From: Pseudomonas viciae | GTDB taxonomy: Bacteria; Pseudomonadota; Gammaproteobacteria; Pseudomonadales; Pseudomonadaceae | Length of the DNA: 64,000 nucleotides | Direction of reading: 5' to 3' | NCBI RefSeq assembly: GCF_004786035.1 | Contig: NZ_CP035088.1 | Location: 5,727,001-5,791,000 of the forward strand | Shown: positions 8,692 to 19,486 of the stretch, in pieces | How the letters are laid out: every line of letters starts with the position of its first letter | Position numbering within the stretch: position 1 is the stretch's first letter | Notes under the pieces: generated by a model | What the model saw: only the letters and a program-made list of their open reading frames with translations | What the model was told of the DNA's origin: nothing | Database searches by the model: none | Program-made: the position numbers and the translations under genes

Positions 8692-9592
8692 TGTTCTCCT
8701 CGCGACCGGCCAATTCATCGGCACCGGTTGCGCCCCAGGCCTGCAATTGCTGGATCACACCACGCACCAGCACTTCCGGCGCGGAAGCTCCGGCGGTGAT
8801 GCCGATCCGCTCGACGCCGTCGAACCAGCTGCGCTGCATGTCCTCGGCACCGTCGATCAGGTAGGCCGGGGTGGCCATACGCTCGGCCAGCTCACGCAAG
8901 CGGTTGGAGTTGGAGCTGTTCGGGCTGCCGACCACCAGGACCACATCGCATTCGTTGGCCAGTTGCTTGACCGCGTCCTGACGGTTCTGGGTGGCGTAGC
9001 AGATGTCGTCCTTGCGCGGACCACCGATGGCCGGGAAACGAGCACGCAGGGCGTCGATCACCCGACTGGTGTCGTCCATGGACAGGGTGGTCTGGGTGAC
9101 AAAAGCCAGGCTCTCGGGATTACGGACCTGCAAGGCCGCAACGTCCTCCTCGTCCTCGACCAGGTAGATCGTCCCGCCATTTTTGGCGTCGTACTGGCCC
9201 ATGGTGCCTTCGACTTCCGGATGACCCTCGTGACCGATCAGGATGCACTCACGACCGTCACGGCTGTAGCGCGCGACTTCGATATGCACCTTGGTCACCA
9301 GTGGGCAAGTCGCGTCGAATACCTTCAGGCCACGGCCGGCGGCTTCGGTGCGCACCGCCTGGGAAACCCCGTGGGCGCTGAAAATCACGATGACGTCGTC
9401 CGGGACCTGGTCCAGTTCCTCGACGAAGATCGCCCCGCGGCTACGCAGGTCTTCGACGACGAATTTGTTGTGGACCACTTCGTGACGCACATAGATCGGC
9501 GGCCCGAAGACTTCCAGGGCGCGGTTGACGATTTCGATCGCCCGGTCCACGCCGGCGCAGAAGCCACGGGGGTTGGCGAGTTTGATTTGCAT
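8645..9592 (-). CDS. ispH: 4-hydroxy-3-methylbut-2-enyl diphosphate reductase IspH
   Basis: This 315-residue [4Fe-4S] enzyme catalyses the last step of the MEP isoprenoid pathway, giving IPP and DMAPP. The three cluster cysteines are in [20 protein letters not shown] and [11 protein letters not shown], and the catalytic Glu lies in EGTMGQYD. The start is the ATG at 9590-9592; further upstream the frame only reads through a REPIN. The gene ends inside the fimT 3' end on the other strand. Confidence 0.95.
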   Translation of the reverse strand: MQIKLANPRGFCAGVDRAIEIVNRALEVFGPPIYVRHEVVHNKFVVEDLRSRGAIFVEELDQVPDDVIVIFSAHGVSQAVRTEAAGRGLKVFDATCPLVTKVHIEVARYSRDGRECILIGHEGHPEVEGTMGQYDAKNGGTIYLVEDEEDVAALQVRNPESLAFVTQTTLSMDDTSRVIDALRARFPAIGGPRKDDICYATQNRQDAVKQLANECDVVLVVGSPNSSNSNRLRELAERMATPAYLIDGAEDMQRSWFDGVERIGITAGASAPEVLVRGVIQQLQAWGATGADELAGREENITFSMPKELRVRSLL

Positions 9593-9665
9593 GCTGTGCC
9601 TCGTGTCTTGCGCGCAAGAATTGCCTGTTGATCGAACCAAGGGCTCGGAAAACATGGAGATCGAA

Positions 9666-9756
9666 TGTGGGAGCGGGCTTGCTCGCGAAGAGGGCCTTAC
9701 ATTCAACATTGATGTTGGCTGACACTCCGCCTTCGCGAGCAAGCCCGCTCCCACAC
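9666..9756. repeat. REPIN, GTGGGAGC family
   Basis: TGTGGGAGCGGGCTTGCTCG and its near-perfect complement flank about 45 bases between fkpB and ispH. Paired inverted REPs of this type are non-autonomous elements moved by RAYT transposases; no RAYT gene is in this window. Confidence 0.85.
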
Positions 9757-9774
9757 TAAACCGCATCCGGTCAG

Positions 9775-10212
9775 TTACAACGCCTTCACTTCGATGATTT
9801 CCACCTCGAAGCTCAAGGTCTTGCCCGCCAGCGGGTGATTGAAGTCCACAGTCACCTGGGCGTCGTCGAAAGCCTTCACCACACCCGGCAGCTCGGTATT
9901 GGCTGCATCGTTGAAGATCACCAGCAGGCCCTGGGACAGTTCCATGTCCTGGAACTGGGAGCGTGGCATGGTCTGCACGTTTTGCGGGTTGGGCTGACCA
10001 AAGGCATTTTCCGGTGGAACCACTACGGTGCGCTTGTCACCGGCCTTGAAACCGAAAATCGCCGCTTCGAAGCCTGGCAGCAGGTTGCCGTCGCCGACCT
10101 TGAATACGGCCGGGGCCTTGTCGAAGGTGCTGTCGACGGTGTCGCCGTTTTCCAGGTGCAGGGCGAAGTGCAGCTTCACTTCAGTGTTTTGAGCGATACG
10201 CTGCTCAGTCAT
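9775..10212 (-). CDS. fkpB: FKBP-type peptidyl-prolyl isomerase, SlpA-like
   Basis: This 145-residue cytoplasmic FKBP has the characteristic insert-in-flap order: [21 protein letters not shown], then [35 protein letters not shown], then [14 protein letters not shown]. It accelerates proline isomerisation and acts as a chaperone. The start overlaps the lspA stop by eight bases, and the fkpB-lspA-ileS order is the usual one in gamma-proteobacteria. Confidence 0.92.
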   Translation of the reverse strand: MTEQRIAQNTEVKLHFALHLENGDTVDSTFDKAPAVFKVGDGNLLPGFEAAIFGFKAGDKRTVVVPPENAFGQPNPQNVQTMPRSQFQDMELSQGLLVIFNDAANTELPGVVKAFDDAQVTVDFNHPLAGKTLSFEVEIIEVKAL

Positions 10213-10729
10213 GGACGGTTTCTCCGGTTTTCTTGCTCTTGAACATGTCCAGGGCGAGCATCACCGCGCCCACGCTAATAGCACTGTCGGCAAAGTTGAA
10301 CGCCGGGAAATACCAGCGGTTCTGCCAATGCACCAGGATGAAATCGATCACATGGCCCAGGGCAATCCGGTCGTAAAGATTGCCCAGCGCGCCGCCGAGC
10401 ACCAACGCCAGCGCCACCGCCAGCCAGGTCTCGTCGCGGCCCAGGCGCTTGAGCCAGACCACCAGCACGCCGCTGACCACAATGGCGATCAGGGCGAACA
10501 ACCAGCGCTGCCAGCCCGAACTGTCGGCCAGGAAGCTGAACGCTGCGCCGGTGTTGTAGGCCAGGGTCCAGCTGAAGTAGTCAGGAATGACCACGATCTG
10601 CTGGTACATGGTCAACGAGCTTTCGAAGTAGAACTTGCTGGCCTGGTCGATGACCAGTACCAGCACGCTCAACCACAACCAGCTCAGCCGTCCGAAACGG
10701 CCCGCTGTATTAGGCGCCACATTAGGCAT
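10205..10729 (-). CDS. lspA: lipoprotein signal peptidase LspA
   Basis: This 174-residue inner-membrane aspartyl protease removes signal peptides from diacylglyceryl-modified prolipoproteins. Four hydrophobic segments are visible, and the catalytic aspartates are in [14 protein letters not shown] and FNFADSAI. The ATG at 10727-10729 overlaps the end of ileS by eight bases and is preferred to a GTG 15 bases upstream. Confidence 0.95.
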   Translation of the reverse strand: MPNVAPNTAGRFGRLSWLWLSVLVLVIDQASKFYFESSLTMYQQIVVIPDYFSWTLAYNTGAAFSFLADSSGWQRWLFALIAIVVSGVLVVWLKRLGRDETWLAVALALVLGGALGNLYDRIALGHVIDFILVHWQNRWYFPAFNFADSAISVGAVMLALDMFKSKKTGETVHD

Positions 10730-13553
10730 AGTGACGAACCTCACCGCTGCCGCTGATGTTGTCGACGCAACGACCGCAGATTTCCGGATGCTCCGGGTTC
10801 ACGCCGACGTCTTCGCGGCAGTGCCAGCAACGGGCGCACTTGGTGTGGTTCGACTTGACGATCTTCAGCTTCAGGCCGCTGACCTCAGTGACCACCGCAT
10901 CGGCCGGTGCCTGCACCAACGGCGCGAGACTGGCGGTGGAGGTGATCAGCACGAAACGCAGCTCGTTGCTCAGCTTGGCCAGATCGGCGCTCAGGGCTTC
11001 CTCGGCGTAGAGGGTCACTTCGGCCTGCAGGTTGCCACCGACGGCCTTGGCCGCGCGCTGGATCTCCATTTCCTTGTTGACCGCCACCTTGACCGCCATG
11101 ATCCGATCCCAGTAGGCACGGTCCAGTTCGAAGCCTTGCGGCAACTCGGTCAGGCCTTCGTACCAGGTGTTGAGCATTACCGATTCGTTGCGCTCGCCCG
11201 GCAGGTACTGCCACAGCTCGTCGGCGGTGAACGCCAGGATCGGCGCGATCCAGCGCACCAGCGCTTCGCTGATGTGGAACAGCGCGGTCTGGCACGAACG
11301 GCGCGCCTTGCTGTTGGCGCCAGTGGTGTACTGGCGGTCCTTGATGATGTCGAGGTAGAAACCGCCCAATTCCTGCACGCAGAAATTGTGGATCTTGGAG
11401 TAGACGTTCCAGAAGCGGTACTCGCCGTAGTGTTCCTGTAACTCGCGTTGCAGCAACAGGGTACGGTCCACGGCCCAACGGTCCAGCGCGAGCATTTCTT
11501 CGGCCGGCAGCAGGTCGGTGGCCGGGTTGAAGCCGGTCAGGTTCGACAGCAGGAAGCGCGCGGTGTTACGGATCCGCCGGTAGGCGTCCGCGCTGCGCTG
11601 CAGGATCTGGTCGGAAACGGCCATCTCGCCGGAATAGTCGGTGGACGCCACCCACAGACGCATGATGTCGGCGCCCAGGGTGTCGTTGACCTTCTGCGGC
11701 GCGATCACGTTGCCCAAGGACTTGGACATCTTGCGGCCGGACTCATCAACCGTGAAACCATGGGTCAGCAGCTCGCGGTACGGCGCGTGGTTGTCGATGG
11801 CGCAACCGGTCAGCAACGAGGAGTGGAACCAGCCGCGGTGCTGGTCCGAACCTTCCAGGTACAGGTCGGCACGCGGGCCGCTTTCGTGACCCATCGGGTG
11901 CGAGCCGCGCAGAACGTGCCAGTGGGTGGTGCCGGAATCGAACCAGACGTCCAGGGTGTCGCTGATCTTGTCATACAGCGGCGCTTCGTCGCCCAACAGT
12001 TCGGCGGCGTCCATCTTGAACCAGGCTTCGATGCCTTCGACTTCGACGCGCTTGGCCACCTCTTCCATCAGCTCGACGGTGCGTGGGTGCAACTCGCCGC
12101 TTTCCTTGTTCAGGAAGAACGGGATCGGCACGCCCCAGTTGCGCTGGCGCGAGATGCACCAGTCCGGACGGTTGGCGATCATCGAATGCAGGCGCGCCTG
12201 GCCCCAGGACGGAACGAACTGGGTGTCTTCGATGGCTTTGAGCGAACGCTGGCGCAGGGTGTCGCCAGTGGTTGGCTGCTTGTCCATGCCGATGAACCAC
12301 TGCGCGGTGGCGCGGTAGATCAGCGGGGTCTTGTGGCGCCAGCAGTGCATGTAGCTGTGTTCGATGATGGTGGTGTGCAGCAGCGCGCCGACTTCGGTCA
12401 GCTTATCGACGATGGCCGGGTTGGCTTTCCAGATGAACTGGCCGCCAAAGAACTCCAGCGACGGCACGTACACGCCATTGCTCTGCACCGGGTTGAGGAT
12501 CTCATCGTTGACCATGCCGTATTTCTTGCAGGTCACGAAGTCGTCAACGCCATAGGCCGGCGCGGAGTGAACCACGCCAGTGCCCGCACCCAATTCCACG
12601 TAGTCGGCCAGGTACACTGGCGACAGGCGGTCATAGAACGGATGACGGAAATTGATCAGCTCCAGCGCCGAACCTGGCGCGGTGGCCAGCACCGAGCCCT
12701 CGAGGTTGTAGCGGGCCAGGCAGGATTCGACCAGCTCTTCGGCCAGCACCAGCAGCCTGTCGCCGACATCGACCAGGGCGTAGTTGAATTCCGGATGGAC
12801 GTTCAGTGCCTGGTTGGCCGGGATGGTCCACGGGGTGGTGGTCCAGATCACGATCGACGCCGGTTTGCTCAGCTTGCCCAGGCCAAACGCGGCGGCCAGC
12901 TTGTCTTCATCGGCGATAGGGAACGCGACGTCGATGGTCGACGACTTCTTGTTTTCGTACTCGACTTCCGCCTCGGCCAGGGCCGAACCGCAATCGAAGC
13001 ACCAGTTCACCGGCTTGAGGCCCTTGAACACGAAGCCACCCTCGACGATTTTCGCCAGGGCACGGATTTCGCCGGCTTCGTTCGTGAAGTCCATGGTCTT
13101 GTACGGGTTGGCGAAGTCGCCCAGCACGCCGAGGCGGATGAATTCGGACTTCTGCCCTTCGATTTGCTCGGTGGCGTAGGCACGGCACAGCTCGCGGGTC
13201 TTGTCCGCGCCCAGGTTCTTGCCGTGGGTCACTTCGACCTTGTGCTCGATCGGCAGGCCATGGCAGTCCCAGCCCGGAACATACGGCGCATCAAAACCCG
13301 ACAGGGTCTTGGAGCGGATGATCATGTCCTTGAGAATCTTGTTCAGCGCGTGACCGATGTGAATGGTGCCGTTGGCGTACGGAGGGCCGTCGTGCAGGAC
13401 GAACTTCGGACGATCCTTGCCAATTTCGCGCAACTTTCCGTACAGGCCAATGCTGTCCCAACGCTGCAGAATCTGTGGTTCGCGCTGAGGCAGGCCGGCC
13501 TTCATAGGGAAGGCGGTGTCCGGAAGGTTTAGCGTGGCTTTATAGTCGGTCAT
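10722..13553 (-). CDS. ileS: isoleucyl-tRNA synthetase
   Basis: This 943-residue class Ia synthetase charges tRNA-Ile and edits misactivated valine. The HIGH motif is in [17 protein letters not shown] (about residues 57-73), the KMSKS motif is in [13 protein letters not shown], and the C-terminal zinc site is [10 protein letters not shown]...ICGRC. The length is normal for the bacterial type 1 enzyme. Thirteen bases separate it from ribF upstream, so it probably belongs to the ribF-ileS-lspA-fkpB operon. Confidence 0.97.
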   Translation of the reverse strand: MTDYKATLNLPDTAFPMKAGLPQREPQILQRWDSIGLYGKLREIGKDRPKFVLHDGPPYANGTIHIGHALNKILKDMIIRSKTLSGFDAPYVPGWDCHGLPIEHKVEVTHGKNLGADKTRELCRAYATEQIEGQKSEFIRLGVLGDFANPYKTMDFTNEAGEIRALAKIVEGGFVFKGLKPVNWCFDCGSALAEAEVEYENKKSSTIDVAFPIADEDKLAAAFGLGKLSKPASIVIWTTTPWTIPANQALNVHPEFNYALVDVGDRLLVLAEELVESCLARYNLEGSVLATAPGSALELINFRHPFYDRLSPVYLADYVELGAGTGVVHSAPAYGVDDFVTCKKYGMVNDEILNPVQSNGVYVPSLEFFGGQFIWKANPAIVDKLTEVGALLHTTIIEHSYMHCWRHKTPLIYRATAQWFIGMDKQPTTGDTLRQRSLKAIEDTQFVPSWGQARLHSMIANRPDWCISRQRNWGVPIPFFLNKESGELHPRTVELMEEVAKRVEVEGIEAWFKMDAAELLGDEAPLYDKISDTLDVWFDSGTTHWHVLRGSHPMGHESGPRADLYLEGSDQHRGWFHSSLLTGCAIDNHAPYRELLTHGFTVDESGRKMSKSLGNVIAPQKVNDTLGADIMRLWVASTDYSGEMAVSDQILQRSADAYRRIRNTARFLLSNLTGFNPATDLLPAEEMLALDRWAVDRTLLLQRELQEHYGEYRFWNVYSKIHNFCVQELGGFYLDIIKDRQYTTGANSKARRSCQTALFHISEALVRWIAPILAFTADELWQYLPGERNESVMLNTWYEGLTELPQGFELDRAYWDRIMAVKVAVNKEMEIQRAAKAVGGNLQAEVTLYAEEALSADLAKLSNELRFVLITSTASLAPLVQAPADAVVTEVSGLKLKIVKSNHTKCARCWHCREDVGVNPEHPEICGRCVDNISGSGEVRHYA

Positions 13554-13566
13554 TTAAGGCTCTTCA

Positions 13567-14505
13567 TTAGCGATTGGCGCTGGTTGCGACAAGGGCACGG
13601 GCGGCGGCGATATCTGCATGGATCGCCGTCTTGAGCGCCTCCAGAGAGGCAAAACGCTGCTCTTCACGCAGCTTTTGGTGGAAAACCACCGTCAAACGCC
13701 GGTCATACAGATCGCCGGCAAAATCCAGAACATGTACTTCGAGGTGGGCCTTGCCATCCCCCTGGACCGTGGGCCGTACGCCGATATTGGCGACACCGGG
13801 CCAGGTCTTGCCGTCGATCTCGACACTCACCAGGAACACCCCGGTCAGCGGCACACGACGACGCTTGAGTTGCACGTTGGCGGTCGGCGTGCCCAATTGG
13901 CGCGCCAGTTTCTGCCCGTGCAGGATCCGCCCGGCAATCCGGTACGGCCGGCCGAGCAAGCGCTCGGCCAATTCGAAGTCGGCCGCCGCCAGGGCATTGC
14001 GGACCTGGGTGCTGCTGACACGCAGGCCATCCATTTCGACAGTCTGCGCCGCTTCGACAGTGAAGCCCTGGGCGATACCGGCCTGTTGCAGGTAATCGAA
14101 ATCCCCTGAGCGGTCGCAACCGAAACGGAAGTCGTCGCCGACCTCCAGATGTTTCACGTCCAGACCGTCCACCAGGATGGTGTCGACGAACTCGGCCGCG
14201 CTGAGCTTGCTCAGGCGCTGATTGAAGGCCAGGCACAGGACCCGGTCGACACCTTCGGCGGCCAGCAATTGCAGTTTGTCCCGCAACCGGGCCAGACGGG
14301 CCGGTGCGGTGTCCGGGGCGAAAAACTCCCGCGGCTGCGGTTCGAAGATCACCACGCAACTGGGCACGCCCAATTCCAGCGCACGCTCGCGCAGCCGCGC
14401 CAGGATAGCCTGGTGGCCACGGTGAACACCGTCAAAGTTGCCAATAGTGGCGACACAGCCCCGATGCTGGGGGCGCAGATTGTGGAGGCCTCGGACCAGC
14501 TGCAT
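13567..14505 (-). CDS. ribF: bifunctional riboflavin kinase / FAD synthetase RibF
   Basis: This 312-residue enzyme makes FMN and FAD. The N-terminal adenylyltransferase domain has TIGNFDGVHRGHQAIL (HxGH-like motif) and the ISSTQVR-type segment RVSSTQVRNAL; the C-terminal kinase domain has GTPTANVQLKRRRVPLTGVFLV. The start is the ATG giving MQLVRGLHNLRPQ, the usual Pseudomonas N-terminus. An ATG 18 bases upstream is possible but less likely. Confidence 0.94.
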   Translation of the reverse strand: MQLVRGLHNLRPQHRGCVATIGNFDGVHRGHQAILARLRERALELGVPSCVVIFEPQPREFFAPDTAPARLARLRDKLQLLAAEGVDRVLCLAFNQRLSKLSAAEFVDTILVDGLDVKHLEVGDDFRFGCDRSGDFDYLQQAGIAQGFTVEAAQTVEMDGLRVSSTQVRNALAAADFELAERLLGRPYRIAGRILHGQKLARQLGTPTANVQLKRRRVPLTGVFLVSVEIDGKTWPGVANIGVRPTVQGDGKAHLEVHVLDFAGDLYDRRLTVVFHQKLREEQRFASLEALKTAIHADIAAARALVATSANR

Positions 14506-14634
14506 AACGCGCTTCTTGCTCATAAAGTGGCCGATTATAACCACACCCGGCGGCCGACGACAGGCAACACCGTCACCCAAAGTGATCGAACCGACAAAAC
14601 CGCTGCCCGGCCCGGGATTATCGAGGGCCGAGCC

Positions 14635-16173
14635 TCAGCCCAAGGCCTTGCGATTGAAGTCGCGCAGACGGAAACCCATCAGCAGCAACATACCGAAATA
14701 CGCCACTACGCCAGCGACGACCAGCACGCCCAGGCGCAGGAAACGCTCGAGCATCTGCCCTTCGCCCCAGGCCGGCATGAAATGCATCGCCCCAAGCAAG
14801 ACCGCCGACATTACCGCCACGGCGACCAGCAGCTTGAGGCCGAACTTGCCCCAGCCCGGTTGCGGCTGATACATCTTCTGCTTGCGCAGTTGATAAAACA
14901 GCAGCCCGGCGTTGAGGCAAGCGCCGGCACTGATCGCCAGGGCCAGGCCGGCGTGCGCCAGCGGACCGATCAGCAACAGGTTGAACAACTGAGTCATCAC
15001 CAGGGTAAAGATGGCGATTTTCACCGGTGTGCGGATGTTTTGCTGGGCGTAGAAGCCTGGCGCCAGCACCTTGATCACGATGATCCCGAGCAGGCCCACC
15101 GAATAGGCAATCAGCGCGCGCTGGGTCATCGAGGCGTCGAACGCATTGAATTGACCGTATTGGAACAGCGAAACCGTCAGCGGCTCGGCCAGGATCCCCA
15201 GCGCCAGGGCGCAAGGCAAGACCAGCACGAAACACAGGCGCAGGCCCCAGTCGAGGATGCGCGAGTACTCCTGGCGGTCCTGGCTGGCGTAGGTCTTGGC
15301 CAGGGTCGGCAACAGGATCGTGCCCAGGGCCACGCCCAGTACGCCGGACGGCAACTCCATCAGGCGGTCGGCGTAGTACATCCACGACACCGAGCCGGCC
15401 ACCAGGAACGAGGCGAAAATGGTGTTGATGATCAGGGAAATCTGGCTCACCGACACCCCAAGGATGGCCGGCAACATCTGCTTCATCACCCGCCACACAC
15501 CACTGTCACGCAGGCTCAGCCGCGGCAGCACCAGCATGCCGATCTTTTTCAGGTGCGGCAGTTGATACAGCAACTGCGCCAGGCCACCCACCAACACCGC
15601 CCAGCCGAGAGCCATCACCGGTGGGTCGAAATACGGCGTCAGGAACAGCGCGAATACGATCATGCTGACGTTGAGCAGGGTCGGCACAAAAGCCGGCACG
15701 GAAAAACGGTTCCAGGTATTGAGGATCGCGCCGGCCAGGGACGACAGGGAAATCAGCAATATATAAGGAAAGGTCACCCGCAGCAGGTCCGAGGTGAGCT
15801 GGAATTTCTCCGGGGTATCGGTAAACCCCGGCGCCGTGGCCCAGATCACCCATGGCGCGGCGAGCATGCCGGCGGCCGTGACCAAGGCCAACACCAGCGT
15901 CAGCAGACCGGTGACGTAGGCAATGAACGTGCGGGTCGCCTCGTCGCCCTTCTGGCTTTTATATTCCGCCAGGATCGGTACGAAAGCCTGGGAAAAAGCG
16001 CCTTCGGCGAAGATTCGTCGCAATAGATTGGGCAATTTGAAGGCGATGAAGAAGGCGTCGGTGGCCATTCCGGCACCGAATATCCGTGCGATCAGCGTGT
16101 CGCGAACGAACCCCAGGACACGGGAAAGCATCGTGATAGAGCTGACGGCAGCCAACGATTTGAGCAGATTCAT
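14635..16173 (-). CDS. murJ: lipid II flippase MurJ
   Basis: This 512-residue polytopic membrane protein of the MOP superfamily moves lipid II across the inner membrane for peptidoglycan synthesis. The N-terminal signature [19 protein letters not shown] contains the conserved Arg residues of TM1, and [22 protein letters not shown] follows. About 14 hydrophobic segments can be traced to residue 505. It lies between rpsT and ribF, the common Pseudomonas arrangement, with 129 bases before ribF. Confidence 0.95.
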   Translation of the reverse strand: MNLLKSLAAVSSITMLSRVLGFVRDTLIARIFGAGMATDAFFIAFKLPNLLRRIFAEGAFSQAFVPILAEYKSQKGDEATRTFIAYVTGLLTLVLALVTAAGMLAAPWVIWATAPGFTDTPEKFQLTSDLLRVTFPYILLISLSSLAGAILNTWNRFSVPAFVPTLLNVSMIVFALFLTPYFDPPVMALGWAVLVGGLAQLLYQLPHLKKIGMLVLPRLSLRDSGVWRVMKQMLPAILGVSVSQISLIINTIFASFLVAGSVSWMYYADRLMELPSGVLGVALGTILLPTLAKTYASQDRQEYSRILDWGLRLCFVLVLPCALALGILAEPLTVSLFQYGQFNAFDASMTQRALIAYSVGLLGIIVIKVLAPGFYAQQNIRTPVKIAIFTLVMTQLFNLLLIGPLAHAGLALAISAGACLNAGLLFYQLRKQKMYQPQPGWGKFGLKLLVAVAVMSAVLLGAMHFMPAWGEGQMLERFLRLGVLVVAGVVAYFGMLLLMGFRLRDFNRKALG

Positions 16174-16345
16174 GAAAAGAGTTTTTGCCTGTCGATAAAC
16201 AGCAGGCGAACAACGCGCCCACTTATGCGATACTCCGCGCCGCTAAACAGTGCAGAGCCAAAGTCCGCGAGTTTACAGGTCGCACGCCGGAAAGAAATCC
16301 TTCGGTGCGCTGCACCTGCCATTCAGCGGAACGCGTCACCCGCCC

Positions 16346-16374
16346 TTGACAAGACCTCAACTCATCGGCATGAT
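16346..16374 (+). promoter_or_regulatory. sigma-70 promoter of rpsT
   Basis: TTGACA at 16346-16351 is a perfect -35 element, followed after 17 bases by CATGAT at 16369-16374, a four-of-six -10 element. It lies about 55 bases before the rpsT start and points toward it. This is a sequence match only. Confidence 0.6.
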
Positions 16375-16427
16375 TCGCGGCCTATTTTGTTTGCTATTTC
16401 CTAAAAAGTCTTTCGAGGAGCTCGACG

Positions 16428-16706
16428 GTGGCCAACACACCTTCCGCCAAAAAACGTGCAAAACAGGCTGAGAAGCGTCGCAGCCACAACGCCAGCCTGC
16501 GTTCCATGGTCCGTACCTACATCAAAAACGTAGTTAAGGCCATTGACGCAAAAGACGCTGAAAAAGCTCAAGCTGCTTACGTTCTGGCTGTGCCAGTTAT
16601 CGACCGCATGGCCGATAAAGGCATCATCCACAAGAACAAAGCTGCTCGCCATAAGAGCCGCCTGAATGGCCACGTAAAGGCCCTGAACGTTGCCGCTGCT
16701 GCCTAA
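16428..16706 (+). CDS. rpsT: 30S ribosomal protein S20
   Basis: This 92-residue basic protein ([23 protein letters not shown]) is S20, which binds 16S rRNA early in 30S assembly. It starts with GTG behind CGAGGAG; a non-ATG start is a recurring feature of rpsT and is connected with autoregulation in E. coli. A promoter and a terminator bracket it as a single-gene unit divergent from murJ. Confidence 0.97.
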   Translation: MANTPSAKKRAKQAEKRRSHNASLRSMVRTYIKNVVKAIDAKDAEKAQAAYVLAVPVIDRMADKGIIHKNKAARHKSRLNGHVKALNVAAAA

Positions 16707-16719
16707 GCGACGCGCTCGT

Positions 16720-16749
16720 TAAAAAACCGACCCCAGGGTCGGTTTTTTA
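16720..16749 (+). terminator. rpsT intrinsic terminator
   Basis: A 12-base stem (AAAAAACCGACC with GGTCGGTTTTTT) ends in a T-run, 14 bases after the rpsT stop. Confidence 0.85.
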
Positions 16750-16774
16750 TTGCCTGGGATTTAACACCTTTCCT

Positions 16775-16850
16775 TGCGGGAGCGGTGGGTCAGCCGGCAT
16801 CCATGCTGGATGTGATGACTTCTTCGCGAGCAAGCCCGCCCCCACACTGG
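16775..16850. repeat. degenerate REPIN of the GTGGGAGC family
   Basis: A recognisable right REP (TTCGCGAGCAAGCCCGCCCC) is paired with a decayed left arm starting CTTGCGGGAGCGG. A further fragment, CTTGCGGGAGCAGCCCCGCT, follows at about 16889. Confidence 0.55.
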
Positions 16851-16906
16851 ATCTTTAGCGGGCACAAGCTTTGTGTTCGGCACAGCCCCTTGCGGGAGCA
16901 GCCCCG

Positions 16907-18940
16907 CTACTCACCAAAATTGAAAACCACTGGCTTGGGCGGAGGGCAACCACCAGGTGGTGGGAAATTCTGTACACCGACCTCATCGTAGCCGGTGTAA
17001 CACCCCACTATCTTGTCATCCTTGAAATTCATGCGACGCTCAACCACGCCCGTCGGGTAGTAGTAAACCGTCTCACCTTCACGCTTGGCGTATGAGTAAT
17101 CCTTGTATTCCTTCCCCTCGACCGTTATCAGACGAAAGCCCTGCTTGGCCTCGGAGAACTTTAACTGACCGTCGGGGTAGTACTCCCTGTGAATGACGCG
17201 ATCATCCGGCTCCAGCAACACCTCACGGACATTACGCCCATCCTGGGTGTGGCGAGCACTTTGCTCGTTTCCGAACAGGTACTCGCTCTCAGAGTCGAAA
17301 TGGCCGTTGTTGAAAGCCCCTCGCTGCCTGCCGCAGCGCTTGATGCTGGTGTACTTGCCATCAGGCACATGGCAGTAGTTCCTGTCAGCGATCAGCACGC
17401 CATTCGCATCAAAGGATTGCAGATTCCCAATGGGCTCACCACCCTCGTAGGTTGCCACCGTGTCGGGCTGGCCATTGGGGTAATAGAGGCGAAACGACCC
17501 CTCTTTCGAACCATGCCGCCACGAGATATCCGAAAGCAGCACCGCACCGTCGTCACTGTAGGTCAGGGCACGCCCTTCGATCTGGCCATTGGCATAGTTG
17601 GCCGAATAGGTGAGCTTGCCATTCGCTGCGTAGGTTTGTTTCAAGCCATCCAGCACACCCGCGCGGTAATGCTCGACGAGCCGCAAGACACCTGCGGCAT
17701 CCACTTCGCGCAATTCGCCTTGCTTCTTATCAGCGACGAAATCCACAGCCTGGACACCACCACCCTCTACATTCAATTTCCAACGACCCTCCCGCACACC
17801 CCGCACGTAATGCCCCTCACCCCAGGGCATTTTCCACTCCCCGTGCTGCCGGCCCGCCACGAAATCTCCACGCTGGACAACCACCCCCTGACTCACGCGC
17901 TCGGAGGGCCCATCAAAATCACCGTGCTTGTAAGTGTCGAAGCCCGACATCTGCTCATCATCGTGCGCCTCGATCGTCCAGCGCCCCTCGTAGAAATCGT
18001 CGACGATCATGCCCTTGGAAACCGTACTCCCATCACTGACGACCCACGGCCCCTGGCGCAACCCATCCACATAGGCACCGATGGACTCGTAGCCCGACTC
18101 GTCGAATTCAGTCCACTTACCCGACCGCTTACCCTGAACATACGAACCCAGCGCCCAGAGCCGTCCATCACCCAAAGCCGCCCACGGACCATCCTCGGAG
18201 CCCTGGTACACCTTTGGATTGGTTTCCCAAGCCATCCGACTGACACGGTAGGCAGAACCCACATCCTCGTCCTGGGGAGGCACGCGCTCATAAGTCAGCG
18301 TGAGCCAGCGCCCTTCGCGTTGCTGGAAAGTTTTCTTGTAGGTGTCGCGATGAGGATCCTCTGCCGACTGCCCCACTGAAGCCGGGACACCATCGACACC
18401 AAAGTAGCCCACCAGCGTGCCACTCGCGGGCTCCAGTGTGTCGAACTCGGCGATGCCGGTCTTGGGTAACACAGCGCTGTAATCGTAGGGCGGTAACTTG
18501 CCCAGCTCTTTCTGAACCAGTGCGGCAGTGAGGGCCTTGTGATCAGTGGCAATACAATCCAATACCGGCTGCAGCGTCTCCAGCCGGCGATACCGACCAG
18601 TGGCCGGCACGAAGCGATAACCGTGAAGTGCGGACTGCCCCTTGGCGCGGGACAGCACGATCAACGTCTGCAGATCGCTGTCGAGACTGGCGTAGAACAC
18701 CGACTCGATGCTCGCATCGCCATACGTGTCGAGCGCTTGCGGGACACCGTCCGGCGAATCGCACAAGCATGAATAGCCGACGACACCCTGCGCCTCGCGG
18801 ATAAAGGCCAAGGTCGCACCACTCTCCTGGGAGACCTTGATCACCGGATGAGCCAAGGGCTTTGCGTTATAAAACGGTTCCGCCAACGCCTCGACGCAAA
18901 CCGAACAACCCAGCACAAACAACAGCAAAAACCCACGCAT
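16907..18940 (-). CDS. secreted MORN/YwqK-like repeat protein
   Basis: This 677-residue protein has a signal peptide (MRGFLLLFVLGCSVCVEALA), so it is probably periplasmic or lipid-anchored via the Cys near residue 10-12, though no clean lipobox is seen. From about residue 240 to 660 it is a chain of repeats in which short aromatic and Gly-rich units alternate, for example GSYVQGKRSGKW, GAYVDGLRQGPW and LYYPNGQPDTVATYEGGEPIG. This is the pattern of MORN repeats and of the YwqK antitoxin family. The tail is proline-rich (PPPGGCPPPKP). The ATG at 18938-18940 has AAGGGA five bases upstream. The function is unknown; a toxin partner is not adjacent. Confidence 0.75.
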   Translation of the reverse strand: MRGFLLLFVLGCSVCVEALAEPFYNAKPLAHPVIKVSQESGATLAFIREAQGVVGYSCLCDSPDGVPQALDTYGDASIESVFYASLDSDLQTLIVLSRAKGQSALHGYRFVPATGRYRRLETLQPVLDCIATDHKALTAALVQKELGKLPPYDYSAVLPKTGIAEFDTLEPASGTLVGYFGVDGVPASVGQSAEDPHRDTYKKTFQQREGRWLTLTYERVPPQDEDVGSAYRVSRMAWETNPKVYQGSEDGPWAALGDGRLWALGSYVQGKRSGKWTEFDESGYESIGAYVDGLRQGPWVVSDGSTVSKGMIVDDFYEGRWTIEAHDDEQMSGFDTYKHGDFDGPSERVSQGVVVQRGDFVAGRQHGEWKMPWGEGHYVRGVREGRWKLNVEGGGVQAVDFVADKKQGELREVDAAGVLRLVEHYRAGVLDGLKQTYAANGKLTYSANYANGQIEGRALTYSDDGAVLLSDISWRHGSKEGSFRLYYPNGQPDTVATYEGGEPIGNLQSFDANGVLIADRNYCHVPDGKYTSIKRCGRQRGAFNNGHFDSESEYLFGNEQSARHTQDGRNVREVLLEPDDRVIHREYYPDGQLKFSEAKQGFRLITVEGKEYKDYSYAKREGETVYYYPTGVVERRMNFKDDKIVGCYTGYDEVGVQNFPPPGGCPPPKPVVFNFGE

Positions 18941-19021
18941 ACGAATCCCTTCGCGCCTGAAGCACAACACATTCATAGAGTTTGAAAGAGCGAGCCGATC
19001 GGCTCGCCCATTATTCGAGAC

Positions 19022-19477
19022 TTAACGCCACGGCAAGATCGGAATGGCCGTCACCGCATTCTGCGGGCTGCCTTCGATCACGCGGTCGCTATAGACCAGG
19101 TACACCAGCGTGTTGCGTTTCTTGTCGAGGAAACGCACTACCTGCATGGTCTTGAACACCAGCGAAGTGCGCTCCCTGAACACCTCTTCGCCGTCCTTGA
19201 GTTCACCCTTGAAGCTGATGGGCCCAACCTGGCGACAGGCGATGGACGCCTCGGCGCGGTCCTCGGCCAGACCCAGACCGCCCTTCACGCCGCCGGTCTT
19301 GGCTCGCGACAGATAGCAGGTCACACCGTCGACCTTGGGATCATCGAACGCCTCGACCACGATCCGGTCGTTCGGCCCGACAAACTTGAACACCGTCGAT
19401 ACCTGGCCGATTTCTTCGGCCGAAGCCAGCAACGGCAATGCCAGCAGCAAACCGATCAATCCTTTTGCCAAACCCAT
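19022..19477 (-). CDS. creA: CreA family periplasmic protein
   Basis: This 151-residue protein has a signal peptide ending LLASA and the CreA domain ([34 protein letters not shown] is its start). The family is widespread in proteobacteria and named after the E. coli creABCD locus, but its biochemical role is unknown. AAGGA lies six bases before the ATG. It follows proB by nine bases on the same strand and may be cotranscribed with it. Confidence 0.88.
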   Translation of the reverse strand: MGLAKGLIGLLLALPLLASAEEIGQVSTVFKFVGPNDRIVVEAFDDPKVDGVTCYLSRAKTGGVKGGLGLAEDRAEASIACRQVGPISFKGELKDGEEVFRERTSLVFKTMQVVRFLDKKRNTLVYLVYSDRVIEGSPQNAVTAIPILPWR

Positions 19478-19486
19478 GATTTTTCC

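Noticed and set aside
11448..13532. A 694-codon open frame on the plus strand
   Set aside because: It runs antisense to ileS, whose motifs are unmistakable. High-G+C genes often leave long open antisense frames, and this one has no ribosome binding site or family resemblance.
14149..16026. A 625-codon open frame on the plus strand
   Set aside because: It lies antisense to murJ and the 5' half of ribF. Its product is rich in His, Gln and Arg, as expected for a shadow frame.
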